A stretch of 39,535 nt of DNA. Source: Nocardia gamkensis NBRC 108242 (GTDB lineage Bacteria; Actinomycetota; Actinomycetes; Mycobacteriales; Mycobacteriaceae). Position 1 is the stretch's first letter. Every line of letters begins with the position of its first letter. Under the pieces are notes generated by a model that worked only from the letters and a program-made list of their open reading frames with translations, was not told the DNA's origin and did not search any database. The position numbers and the translations under genes were made by a program. Positions 7,715 to 15,394 of this stretch are shown piece by piece. The stretch is from the NCBI RefSeq assembly GCF_001612985.1, contig NZ_BDBM01000025.1:1-39535 (forward strand), read 5' to 3'.

Positions 7715-8878
7715 GTGCGCGACATGGTGGAGATCGGCATGGGCCGGACCGCCCGGCGTACCTATGAGCTGGACGACGTCGACATCGTCCCCTCGCGCCG
7801 GACCCGCTCGTCGAAGCAGGTCTCGCTGTCCTGGCAGCTGGACGCCTACCGTTTCGAGATCCCGTTTCTCGCGCATCCCACCGACGCGCTGGTATCGCCG
7901 GAGTTCGCCATCGAGCTCGGTCGCCTCGGCGGGCTCGGCGTGATCAACGGCGAGGGTCTGTGGGCGCGGCACGCCGATGTCGGTGCGAAGATCGACCAGC
8001 TGCTCGAGCTGGTCGGCAAGGGCGGCTACGAGCGCGCCGTGGCGTTGCTGCAGGAACTGCACGCCGCGCCGATGCAGCCGGACCTGCTCGCCGCCGCGGT
8101 CGCGCAGGTCCGCGCCGCCGGTGTCACCGTGGCGGTGCGGGTGAGCCCGCAGAACGCGCGCACGCTCACCCCGGCGCTGCTGCAGGCGGGCATCGACCTG
8201 CTCGTGGTGCACGGCACGATCATCTCCGCCGAGCATGTCGGCGACGGTGAGCCGTTGAATCTGAAGACCTTCATCGCCGAGCTGGACGTGCCCGTGGTCG
8301 CGGGCGGCGTGAGCGATCACCGCACCGCGCTGCACCTGATGCGCACCGGGGCGGCGGGTGTCATCGTCGGCTACGGCTCCTACCCCGGCGCGACGACCAC
8401 CGGCGAGGTGCTGGGCATCGGCGTGCCGATGGCCACCGCGATCGCGGATGCCGCCGCCGCGCGCCGCGACTACCTGGACGAGACCGGCGGCCGCTACGTG
8501 CACGTCATCGCGGACGGTGACGTCGCCACCTCGGGGCAGCTGGCCAAGGCGATCGCGTGCGGCGCGGACGCCGCCATGCTCGGAGTTCCGCTCGCCGTGG
8601 CGGCGGAGGCGCCGGGCCGCGGCTGGTACTGGCCGTCGGCGGCCGCGCACCCTTCGGTTCCGCGCGGGTCGCTGCTACACGTCGACGATCCGTGGGATCT
8701 CGGTGGCGAGCCGGTCGGTGACACGGTGCGCCCGAGCCTGGAGCGGGTGCTGTTCGGGCCGTCCGACGATCCGTTCGGATCGCTGAACCTCGTTGGTGGA
8801 CTGCGTCGTTCGATGGCCAAGGCCGGTTACTCGGATTTGAAGGAATTCCAGAGGGTCGGCCTCAGCGTGCGCGCCTGA
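7715..8878 (+). CDS. guaB3: IMP dehydrogenase family protein GuaB3
   Basis: A 387-residue IMPDH/GMP-reductase family protein without CBS domains, the actinobacterial GuaB3 type. The N-terminus (VEIGMGRTARRTYELDDVDIVPSRR) and barrel motifs (VRVSPQNARTLTP, VPVVAGGVSDHRTALHLMRTGAAGVIVGYG, DYLDETGGRYVHVIADGD) match Rv3410c. The canonical catalytic Cys loop is absent: the corresponding region reads GAAGVIVGYGSYPGATTT. The GTG start is supported by GGAG seven bases upstream; the ATG three codons later is too far from it. The gene is bracketed by inverted repeats, 20 bp before the start and 14 bp after the stop. Its enzymatic role is not firmly settled in the family. Confidence 0.93.
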   Translation: MRDMVEIGMGRTARRTYELDDVDIVPSRRTRSSKQVSLSWQLDAYRFEIPFLAHPTDALVSPEFAIELGRLGGLGVINGEGLWARHADVGAKIDQLLELVGKGGYERAVALLQELHAAPMQPDLLAAAVAQVRAAGVTVAVRVSPQNARTLTPALLQAGIDLLVVHGTIISAEHVGDGEPLNLKTFIAELDVPVVAGGVSDHRTALHLMRTGAAGVIVGYGSYPGATTTGEVLGIGVPMATAIADAAAARRDYLDETGGRYVHVIADGDVATSGQLAKAIACGADAAMLGVPLAVAAEAPGRGWYWPSAAAHPSVPRGSLLHVDDPWDLGGEPVGDTVRPSLERVLFGPSDDPFGSLNLVGGLRRSMAKAGYSDLKEFQRVGLSVRA

Positions 8879-8892
8879 GCTTTGTTCGATTT

Positions 8893-9025
8893 GCAGCGCC
8901 TGCGGCGCTGCGTGTTCGCGGCCCCTTATGGCTCGCGTTCCAGCGGTCGAGACTCGCGCCTGCGGCGCATGCGCTTCGACCGCTGGAACGCGAGCCGGGC
9001 CGCGAACGGCGCTCGTAAGACTCGC
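8893..9025 (-). repeat. Palindromic inverted-repeat element, copy 2
   Basis: The reverse complement of copy 1 at 7561-7694, 131 of 134 positions identical by eye: one T/C change, one G/C change and one missing base. In this copy the inner stem is perfect, because the mismatched T of copy 1 is C here. It begins 14 bases after the guaB3 stop. Weaker similarity may continue a further ten bases outward (CACYGGAG). Confidence 0.93.
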
Positions 9026-9185
9026 TTCTCCGGTGAGCGCCGGGTGGCTCGGAGGCGTGCGGGCCGTGTACAACGGCAGGCCGTTGCATGGCTCGCCCAC
9101 CGCCAAGGTACCGACGTGTTTCGCGCACCACGAGGCATGCGGCTTTGTGCCGCAAACATTTACGCGGTGCTCGCGCGGGCCGGGT
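9026..9185. other. Hairpin-rich spacer after guaB3 repeat
   Basis: No gene. It contains the short palindrome CAACGGC-AG-GCCGTTG near 9073-9088 and the hairpin TGCGGC-TTTGT-GCCGCA at 9138-9154. The latter sits between the convergent guaB3 and hydrolase genes and could be a weak terminator. Confidence 0.4.
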
Positions 9186-9986
9186 TCAGCGCACGCGGGT
9201 CGGTTTCGTCCGTGCGCGCAGGAATTGACGGATCGCGTGGTTCACCGGCTCGGGGTGGGTCATCGTCACCGCCAGTCGGGCGTCCGCGATCTCGATGAAC
9301 GTGGCGCCGGACAGGCCGTGGGCCAGTTCCTGGGCGCGTTCGCGGTCCATACCGCTGTGGGTGGGGTGGATCACCAGAGCGGGACAAGCGATTTCGCGCA
9401 GGCGATCCAGCACCGAATCCCGGCTGAGCAGGCAGCCGGCCGCGACCTCGATGCCGCGACGGTCGCGCACCATCCAGCGCTGGGTCCAGATCTGGCGGTA
9501 CCACTCGTCGTCGCCGATCAGCCAGGAAGCCAGCTGGTGCACGGCCCGTTCGCGGGAGCCGTCGTCGTACCACTCTTCGAGGAATTTCTGAGTGGCGGTG
9601 GACTGCTGCGGGGTGGGCCCGTGCGCTTCGGTGCTGATCAGGATCAGCGCGGAGACGCGTTCCGGCGCGATCAAGGCGGTGCGCAGCGCGGTGAAGCCGC
9701 CCTGGGCGGTGCCGCCGATGACGGCCTGTTCGGCGCCGAGATGATCGAGGATGGTCAGCGCGTCGCGGGCCGCGGTCCAGTAGGTGAAGGGTAGGCCCTC
9801 GTCCCTGGTGCGGCCGTGGCCGCGGGCATCCCAGGAGACGATCCGGAACTCCGGTGCGAGCGCGGCCATTTGGGCGGCGAACATGGTGCGGTCCATGAAG
9901 AACTCGTGCGCCAGCAGTACCACCGGGCCGTCCCCGCCGCTGTCCTCGTAATGGATGTCGGCATCGATCGCGCGGGCGAAGGGCAC
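9186..9986 (-). CDS. Alpha/beta-hydrolase-fold protein lacking catalytic residues
   Basis: A 266-residue protein with the alpha/beta-hydrolase fold: IHYEDSGGDGPVVLLAH, then the strand and turn VSWDARGHGRT, then the elbow VIGGTAQGGFTALR. The elbow of this family normally reads G-x-S-Q-G-G; here the nucleophile position is Ala94 (codon GCC). The usual HG after the third strand is HE (residues 27-28). The catalytic His position before THPEPV is Arg237 (ADARLAVTMTHPE). The acid loop reads HPTHSGMD, without the usual D in place. All three triad positions look lost while the fold and reading frame are intact, suggesting a pseudoenzyme. The GTG start at 9986 lies 120 bases from the divergent guaA start and has no good ribosome-binding site. 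Confidence 0.8.
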   Translation of the reverse strand: MPFARAIDADIHYEDSGGDGPVVLLAHEFFMDRTMFAAQMAALAPEFRIVSWDARGHGRTRDEGLPFTYWTAARDALTILDHLGAEQAVIGGTAQGGFTALRTALIAPERVSALILISTEAHGPTPQQSTATQKFLEEWYDDGSRERAVHQLASWLIGDDEWYRQIWTQRWMVRDRRGIEVAAGCLLSRDSVLDRLREIACPALVIHPTHSGMDRERAQELAHGLSGATFIEIADARLAVTMTHPEPVNHAIRQFLRARTKPTRVR

Positions 9987-10106
9987 GAGCAGAAGGATAA
10001 CCAGCCGGCCCGGCCACGGGTGACGATTCGGGCGGTCGGCTCGCCTCCCGAGCGAGGGGCGCTGTGCCGATGATTCGCTCGTTTCGCCGCTCACTAAACT
10101 GGGTGG

Positions 10107-11681
10107 GTGGCACAAACCCAGAGACCGGTCCTCGTCGTCGACTTCGGAGCACAGTACGCCCAGCTGATCGCGCGGCGGGTTCGCGAGTCGAGCGTGTTCT
10201 CGGAGGTGGTTCCGCACACCGCGACGGTGGAGGAGATCGCCGACAAGCAGCCGCTCGCGGTGATCCTCTCCGGCGGCCCGGCCAGCGTGTACGCCGAGGG
10301 CGCGCCGCAGCTGGACCCGCGGTTGTTCGAGCTGGGGCTGCCGGTCTTCGGCATCTGCTACGGCTTCCAGGCGATGGCCCAGGCACTCGGTGGCACGGTC
10401 GCGCATACCGGCACTCGCGAATACGGGCGCACCGAACTCAACATCGATGGCGGTTTGCTGCACGGCGGCCTGCCCACCATTCAGCCGGTGTGGATGAGCC
10501 ACGGCGACGCGGTCACCGACGCGCCGGAGGGCTTCGAGGTCACCGGCACCACCGCGGGCGCTCCGGTCGCCGCGTTCGAGGACCGCGCGCGCCGCCTGGC
10601 CGGTGTGCAGTACCACCCGGAGGTGCTGCATTCGCCGCACGGCCAGCAGGTGCTGAGCCGGTTCCTGCACGAGCTCGCGGGCATCCCCTCCACCTGGACT
10701 CCGGCGAACATCGCCGACTCGCTGGTCGCCTCGGTGCGTGAGCAGATCGGTGACCGGCACGCGATCTGCGGGTTGTCCGGCGGGGTGGACAGCGCCGTCG
10801 CCGCCGCCCTGGTGCAGCGCGCCATCGGCGACCGGCTGACCTGTGTGTTCGTCGACCACGGTCTGCTGCGGGCCGGGGAGCGCGAGCAGGTGCAGCAGGA
10901 TTTCGTCGCCGCGACCGGCGCCAAGCTGGTGACCGTCGACGCGGTGGACAAATTCCTCGGCGAGTTGAAGGGCGTGACCGATCCCGAGGAGAAGCGCAAG
11001 ACCATCGGCCGGGAGTTCATCCGGTCCTTCGAGGATGCGGTGGGCGAGGTGGTGCTCGAGCACGGCGAGGCCGACGGCGCGGCGCCGAAGGTCGAGTTCC
11101 TGGTGCAGGGCACGCTCTACCCGGACGTCGTGGAGTCCGGCGGCGGTACCGGCACCGCGAACATCAAAAGCCATCACAATGTCGGCGGCCTGCCCGACGA
11201 CCTGGAGTTCGAACTCGTCGAACCGCTGCGGTTGCTGTTCAAGGACGAGGTGCGCGCGGTCGGCCGCGAACTCGGTCTGCCGGAGGAAATCGTTGCCCGC
11301 CAACCCTTCCCCGGGCCCGGTCTCGCCATCCGGATCGTCGGTGAGGTCACCGCGGATCGGCTGGAGACGCTGCGCCAGGCCGATGCGATCGCCCGCGAGG
11401 AATTGACCGCGGCCGGTCTGGACGGACAGATCTGGCAGTGCCCGGTCGTGCTGCTCGCGGATGTCCGCAGCGTCGGCGTCCAGGGTGACGGCCGCACCTA
11501 CGGTCACCCGATCGTGCTGCGCCCGGTCTCCAGCGAGGACGCCATGACCGCCGACTGGACCCGGCTGCCCTACGAGGTGCTCGAACGCATCTCCACCCGG
11601 ATCACCAACGAGGTGCCGGAGGTCAACCGCGTGGTCCTGGACGTGACCAGCAAGCCGCCGGGCACCATCGAGTGGGAGTGA
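10107..11681 (+). CDS. guaA: GMP synthase (glutamine-hydrolysing)
   Basis: A 524-residue enzyme converting XMP, ATP and glutamine to GMP. The N-terminal class I glutamine amidotransferase domain (residues 5-200) has the nucleophile Cys84 in GICYGFQ and the His in VQYHPEV. The ATP-pyrophosphatase domain follows with the P-loop LSGGVDSAV, and the C-terminal dimerisation domain includes PGPGLAIRI and ends in KPPGTIEWE, as in nearly all GuaA. The GTG start encodes MAQTQRPVLVVDFGAQ. It completes the pathway begun by guaB2 but is separated from guaB3 by the repeat and the divergent hydrolase. Confidence 0.97.
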   Translation: MAQTQRPVLVVDFGAQYAQLIARRVRESSVFSEVVPHTATVEEIADKQPLAVILSGGPASVYAEGAPQLDPRLFELGLPVFGICYGFQAMAQALGGTVAHTGTREYGRTELNIDGGLLHGGLPTIQPVWMSHGDAVTDAPEGFEVTGTTAGAPVAAFEDRARRLAGVQYHPEVLHSPHGQQVLSRFLHELAGIPSTWTPANIADSLVASVREQIGDRHAICGLSGGVDSAVAAALVQRAIGDRLTCVFVDHGLLRAGEREQVQQDFVAATGAKLVTVDAVDKFLGELKGVTDPEEKRKTIGREFIRSFEDAVGEVVLEHGEADGAAPKVEFLVQGTLYPDVVESGGGTGTANIKSHHNVGGLPDDLEFELVEPLRLLFKDEVRAVGRELGLPEEIVARQPFPGPGLAIRIVGEVTADRLETLRQADAIAREELTAAGLDGQIWQCPVVLLADVRSVGVQGDGRTYGHPIVLRPVSSEDAMTADWTRLPYEVLERISTRITNEVPEVNRVVLDVTSKPPGTIEWE

Positions 11682-11705
11682 TCTCCCGGAGGTAGCCGCT
11701 CGCCG

Positions 11706-11852
11706 TCACCGAGGAGGTCGGCGGGGGCGGTGGAAGGCGCTGTGCAGAATCAGGTGCCCCAACAGCGCACCGTTGGCGCTGCCTGGGCGGGGATCCGGCG
11801 GTGTGGTCCGCGCGGTGGGACGCGCCGGATCGGTGGGTTCGTCGGTGTTCAT
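11706..11852 (-). CDS. Small hypothetical protein, 48 residues
   Basis: Starts at ATG with a strong AGGAGA six bases upstream. The sequence is Pro/Thr/Arg-rich, with one hydrophobic stretch (GALLGHLILHSAF) too short for a membrane helix, and a basic end (HRPRRPPR). I do not recognise a family. The strong ribosome-binding site is the main support. It is convergent with guaA (24 bases apart) and follows the small membrane protein gene after a hairpin. Confidence 0.45.
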   Translation of the reverse strand: MNTDEPTDPARPTARTTPPDPRPGSANGALLGHLILHSAFHRPRRPPR

Positions 11853-11914
11853 TCGATTCTCCTGTCGTACGACGACCAGGGGTCCGGCCCGGACGATCGC
11901 TGGGGATGAACGTG

Positions 11915-11944
11915 GCACGGCCCGTCCGGTTGGACGGGCCGTGC
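11915..11944 (-). terminator. Strong hairpin after the PspC/small membrane protein pair
   Basis: A perfect 13-bp stem (GCACGGCCCGTCC with GGACGGGCCGTGC) with a four-base loop, two bases after the stop of the gene ending at 11947. No T-tract, as in many high-GC actinobacterial terminators. Confidence 0.75.
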
Positions 11945-11946
11945 GG

Positions 11947-12159
11947 TCATTTGCGGGGAGAGATCACCAGCAGGATGCCGATGACGATCGCGGCGATCAC
12001 GACGACCCAACCGATCGGGATCATGCTGGCCGCGGGCCAGGACGCCGGACCGACGAAAGCCCACACGCTGATAGCGATGGACAGCAAACCCGCGATGAGC
12101 AGCGAGGCGGCGGGGCCGCGGCGGGAATCGGTCGTCTTTTCGCGATCGGTCTCAGCCAC
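11947..12159 (-). CDS. Small two-helix membrane protein
   Basis: A 70-residue protein with a charged N-terminus, two membrane helices at about residues 18-37 (AASLLIAGLLSIAISVWAFVG) and 46-66 (MIPIGWVVVIAAIVIGILLVI), and a short basic tail. The GTG start overlaps the stop of the upstream PspC protein gene by eight bases, so the two are co-translated and probably act together at the membrane. I do not recognise a named family; it could be an accessory subunit of the PspC envelope-stress module. Confidence 0.8.
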   Translation of the reverse strand: MAETDREKTTDSRRGPAASLLIAGLLSIAISVWAFVGPASWPAASMIPIGWVVVIAAIVIGILLVISPRK

Positions 12160-13741
12160 GTCGCACCTCCACGTTTCCGGCGCGGACGTCGACGTTCAGT
12201 TCGAGCACCGGCGCGCCGAGAGTATTCGGACCGCTGATGCCGTCGGTGCAGAGGGCCTCGGCCATGGTCGCTGCGCAGTGGGTGCGGACGGTCATGTCCG
12301 CCGGAAGCAGGACGCGGGCTTCGCCCATCCGTACGTCGACGTCCACGGTGCGGTTCTCGGTCAGTTTCACCGACCGCAGATCCAGCGTGCCCGAGCCCAT
12401 GGTCACCTGGTAGTTCGACGCCAGTTCCGCGACGGAAGCGGGCGCCCAGGTGTGGTTGCCCATCGCGGCCTGATCGAACTCGACCGGACCGACGGCGGAG
12501 GCGAGCAGCACGAATCCCGCGAGTGGCGCGGTGAGCACGAGCAACCCGTAACCACGCCGCAGGAACGCGCCGAGCACCAGGCCCAGACCGATCACGGCCA
12601 GCGCGGCAGCGGCGATCCGGCCCGGCGTCATCCATTCCGCGCCCGATGCGGCCGCCGCCCCCGCGCCTGCCGCCGCCAGAATGGCCAGGCCGAGCACCAC
12701 CGGCGTCAGGCGCGAGCGCGGACGCTTCTGCGGCGGAGCGACGACCGTGCGGGCCGGGCCGGGGTCGGGGAGGTCCCAGGCGAGTGGGGCGACGCCGAGC
12801 GGGTCCCAGGACGGTGGGGTCGGGCCGCCGATGATCGCGGGGTGAGCGGCGGCGGGGCGGGGCGTCGGAAGCTCGGCCGTGTCGCCGACCGAGGGCATAG
12901 CACCGACATGGCCGCTGGCAGCCGGATCCGATTCGGCTCGGTCACCGACAGCCGCGTCCGATTCGGTTCGCATGCCGGTGGGCGACCCCGGTCCGGCATC
13001 GGTGGACCCTCCGGTGGGCGCCGCCGGCTTGTCCAGCACCACAGTCGCGGGGTCGGCGGCTTGCTCCTCGGCGGCGGGCTTGTGCAGCGGGACCGTTGCC
13101 GCATCGCCATTCGCGGCGGGCACGGGCGTCTCGGGGACATATGTCTCCGGCAGCTTGGTGTACGGCGTGTACACGGAGGTCGGCGGCACGTACAGGTCAC
13201 CGACGGTCCGGGGCGCTCCCTGCGGGAAGACCGCGCCGGGGTAGCCGGTGGCGGTGATCCCGCCGTCCGGGGCGAATCCGCCGAACGCCTCGGTGGTTCC
13301 GGGTGGCGGGTTGGGTGTGCGCAGATGCAGCATCCACCAGCCTGCCAGCATCAGCGCGAGGCTGATCAGGCCGGATCCGCCGAGACCGACACCGACCGGG
13401 CCCATCGTGCTGACCGCGATGGCCAGCGCCACGATCAGCACGATGGTCTTGGTCTGCGACTGCGAGCTGTGGCCCTTGCCGACCAGTGATTCGGCCGCGG
13501 ACGCCGGGTCGCCCGCCGCGCTCAGCAGCAGCCAGGCCAGCAGGTAGAGCACGAGGCCCGCGCCGCCGAAGATCGTCGAGACGACGAACGCGACGCGAAC
13601 CAGCACCGGATCGATCTCGTAGCGCCGCGCGAACCCCGCCGCGACGCCCGCGATAGGCCCCTGTCGCGGCAATCGGACCGGCCGGGTCTGCCATATCTGC
13701 TGGACCTGGTCGCCGAAGTTCGTTTTCGTCATGTCTCCCAT
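12152..13741 (-). CDS. PspC-domain membrane protein with C-terminal LiaF-like region
   Basis: A 529-residue membrane protein. Residues about 22-80 are a PspC domain (RLPRQGPIAGVAAGFARRYEIDPVLVRVAFVVSTIFGGAGLVLYLLAWLLL, read as the usual PspC pattern of basic start, G-V-x-x-G and two helices). More membrane helices follow (to about 140), then a long Pro/Thr/Ala-rich disordered segment (150-340), three hydrophobic helices (350-430), and a beta-rich C-terminus (YQVTMGSGTLDLRSVKL; VDVRMGEARVLLPADM) resembling the LiaF/DUF-type toastrack region. The start may instead be the ATG at 13732. It is divergent from a histidine kinase that itself carries a PspC domain, suggesting one envelope-stress system. 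Confidence 0.85.
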   Translation of the reverse strand: MGDMTKTNFGDQVQQIWQTRPVRLPRQGPIAGVAAGFARRYEIDPVLVRVAFVVSTIFGGAGLVLYLLAWLLLSAAGDPASAAESLVGKGHSSQSQTKTIVLIVALAIAVSTMGPVGVGLGGSGLISLALMLAGWWMLHLRTPNPPPGTTEAFGGFAPDGGITATGYPGAVFPQGAPRTVGDLYVPPTSVYTPYTKLPETYVPETPVPAANGDAATVPLHKPAAEEQAADPATVVLDKPAAPTGGSTDAGPGSPTGMRTESDAAVGDRAESDPAASGHVGAMPSVGDTAELPTPRPAAAHPAIIGGPTPPSWDPLGVAPLAWDLPDPGPARTVVAPPQKRPRSRLTPVVLGLAILAAAGAGAAAASGAEWMTPGRIAAAALAVIGLGLVLGAFLRRGYGLLVLTAPLAGFVLLASAVGPVEFDQAAMGNHTWAPASVAELASNYQVTMGSGTLDLRSVKLTENRTVDVDVRMGEARVLLPADMTVRTHCAATMAEALCTDGISGPNTLGAPVLELNVDVRAGNVEVRRG

Positions 13742-13950
13742 GGTGTGCCGACCCGCGGAATCGGCGCATCGGGGGGAACCCTGAAAAACGGCCTGAACAC
13801 TTTGGACCGATCCACTGATGTAGCAATTGTTCAGCTATGTCGAGTTTCGCTGATCCGGCCGCTTCTGCGCTGGTCGGCGTGGGTGTCGCTGCTCGAGATC
13901 AGGGTGAATCCGGATGGCTGGCAGCTGCGTTGTCGGGCAGTATCGAAGAC
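13742..13950. promoter_or_regulatory. Divergent promoter region of the PspC protein and PspC-kinase genes
   Basis: About 210 bases between divergent starts, containing the AT-richer stretch ATGTAGCAATTGTTCAGCTATG near 13817-13838, the likely promoter core. If the kinase starts at the alternative upstream ATG (13837) the region shrinks to 95 bases. Confidence 0.45.
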
Positions 13951-15279
13951 ATGTACCCGTCTGTTCCCGCGTTCGACACTCGGGGGTTCGACGCTGCGCG
14001 CGGACTGGGCCCCGCACCCGCGCCGGTCCCCGGGCCGCCGCAGGCGCGGATGTTCCGCCGCTCGGGTGGCCGGGTCGTCGGCGGTGTGGCGGGCGGTCTG
14101 GCCGACCATCTGGGCGTCGACGTGTTCAAGGTGCGGATGGCGTTCGTGCTGCTGTGCGCGCTGGCCGGGGCGGGCATCGCCGCCTACGGACTGCTGTGGA
14201 TCTTCACGCCCGGTGGGTCGGACCAGGCGAAACCTTCCGGTGCCGAGCGGCGGCAGGCGATCGGTCTGGCCATGCTCGGACTCGGGCTCGCGGTCGCCGT
14301 GTCGTGGGTGTTCAGCGGGACGGCGGCGAAGGTGATCGCGCCGATCATCGTGGTGGCGGTCGGCGCGGCGCTGGTGTGGCGGGAGTACGACGTCGACGGG
14401 CCGCGTTCGTTGCTCGGGCTGCCCGCACGGCCCTCGGTCATCACCTGGTCCCGGATCGTCGCCGGTGCGACGCTGATCGTGGCGGGTCTCGGGGTGGTGG
14501 TGCTGGCGCGGATCGATCTCAGCTCACTCGGCTCGGCGCTGCTCGCGGTGGCGGTCACGCTGGTCGGCGCCGGACTGCTGACGGTTCCGCTGTGGCTGCG
14601 CATGATGCGCGCGCTGAACGCCGAGCGCGCCGCCCGCATCCGCAACGAGGAACGCGAGGAGATCGCCTCGCATCTGCACGATTCCGTGCTCCAGACGCTC
14701 GCGCTCATCCAGCGCCAGGCCGACGACCCGCAGGAGGTGCTGCGGCTGGCCCGCAGCCAGGAGCGGGAACTGCGGAAATGGTTGTTCGAGGATTCCGGCC
14801 CCGCGCAGTCGAGCTTGGCCGCGGCACTGCGGACCATCGCGGGCGAGGTGGAGGACCAGCACGGCGTGAAGGTGGCGCCGGTGACCGTCGGTGATGTGTC
14901 GATGGACATCGACGGTTCGGGATCCGGTCTGCCGAAGGAGCACTTCACCGCGCTGCTCGGCGCGAGCAGGGAAGCGCTGGTCAATGCCGCGAAGCACGCG
15001 GGCGTCCCGGAGATCGATCTGTTCGCCGAGGTCGAGCCGCATCAGGTGAGCGTCTTCGTGCGTGACCGCGGCTCCGGCTTCGACCTCGCGTCCGTGCCGG
15101 AGGATCGCCGGGGCCTGGCCAAATCCATTCGCGGCCGGATCGAGCGCCGCGGCGGTCAGGTGGACATCCTGTCGAGGCCGGGCCGTGGCACCGAGGTACG
15201 GATCATCATGCCGCGCACCGATTCCGGCTGCCCCGCCCACGACGAAGAGCCCGCCCCCGCCGCGGGCGTCGTCCGCTAG
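13951..15279 (+). CDS. PspC-domain sensor histidine kinase (NarL/HisKA_3 type)
   Basis: A 442-residue kinase. A PspC domain at about residues 33-89 (MFRRSGGRVVGGVAGGLADHL pattern, then two hydrophobic helices) replaces a periplasmic sensor. Further membrane helices run to about 215. The dimerisation/phosphoacceptor helix has His243 in ASHLHDSVLQTLALIQRQ, and the ATPase domain contains ALVNAAKHAG (N box) and DRGSGFD (G box). The start was placed at the ATG that begins MYPSVPAFDTRGF; an in-frame ATG at 13837 would add 38 residues without domain features. It pairs with the response regulator 115 bases downstream. Such kinases sense envelope stress through PspC-type domains, here an inference. 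Confidence 0.9.
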   Translation: MYPSVPAFDTRGFDAARGLGPAPAPVPGPPQARMFRRSGGRVVGGVAGGLADHLGVDVFKVRMAFVLLCALAGAGIAAYGLLWIFTPGGSDQAKPSGAERRQAIGLAMLGLGLAVAVSWVFSGTAAKVIAPIIVVAVGAALVWREYDVDGPRSLLGLPARPSVITWSRIVAGATLIVAGLGVVVLARIDLSSLGSALLAVAVTLVGAGLLTVPLWLRMMRALNAERAARIRNEEREEIASHLHDSVLQTLALIQRQADDPQEVLRLARSQERELRKWLFEDSGPAQSSLAAALRTIAGEVEDQHGVKVAPVTVGDVSMDIDGSGSGLPKEHFTALLGASREALVNAAKHAGVPEIDLFAEVEPHQVSVFVRDRGSGFDLASVPEDRRGLAKSIRGRIERRGGQVDILSRPGRGTEVRIIMPRTDSGCPAHDEEPAPAAGVVR

Positions 15280-15292
15280 TCGTCCGTTTCTC

Positions 15293-15311
15293 GCGGACCC
15301 GCAGGGTCCGC
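15293..15311 (+). terminator. Short hairpin between kinase and response regulator
   Basis: An 8-bp stem GCGGACCC-GCA-GGGTCCGC lies 13 bases after the kinase stop, without a T-tract. It may attenuate or process the kinase-regulator transcript rather than end it. Confidence 0.5.
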
Positions 15312-15394
15312 ACAGCTGCCGTGGAGTGCGCGAAGAGCGCGTGGGGGATGAGTGTGGTACCGGTTGGGGGTCAAGGGTCGGTTAGGAGAAGTAG

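Noticed and set aside
5812..7740. Long minus-strand frame antisense to guaB2
   Set aside because: His/Arg/Gly-rich shadow of guaB2 with no domain.
7464..7767. Small ORFs inside the palindromic repeats (peptides such as PAVEAHAPEARVSTAG)
   Set aside because: They arise from the repeat itself in several frames and on both strands; no ribosome-binding sites.
7715..8878. guaB3 as a broken IMPDH because it lacks the catalytic Cys loop and CBS domains
   Set aside because: This is the normal GuaB3 form in actinobacteria, not a mutation.
9186..11507. Very long minus-strand open frame covering both guaA and the hydrolase
   Set aside because: The part antisense to guaA is a GC-driven shadow; the hydrolase similarity begins only at about 9986.
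13760..13785. C6 run on the minus strand (TTCCCCCCGATG), reminiscent of the actinobacterial 6C RNA motif
   Set aside because: Only one C-rich loop and no paired second hairpin; the 6C motif needs two.
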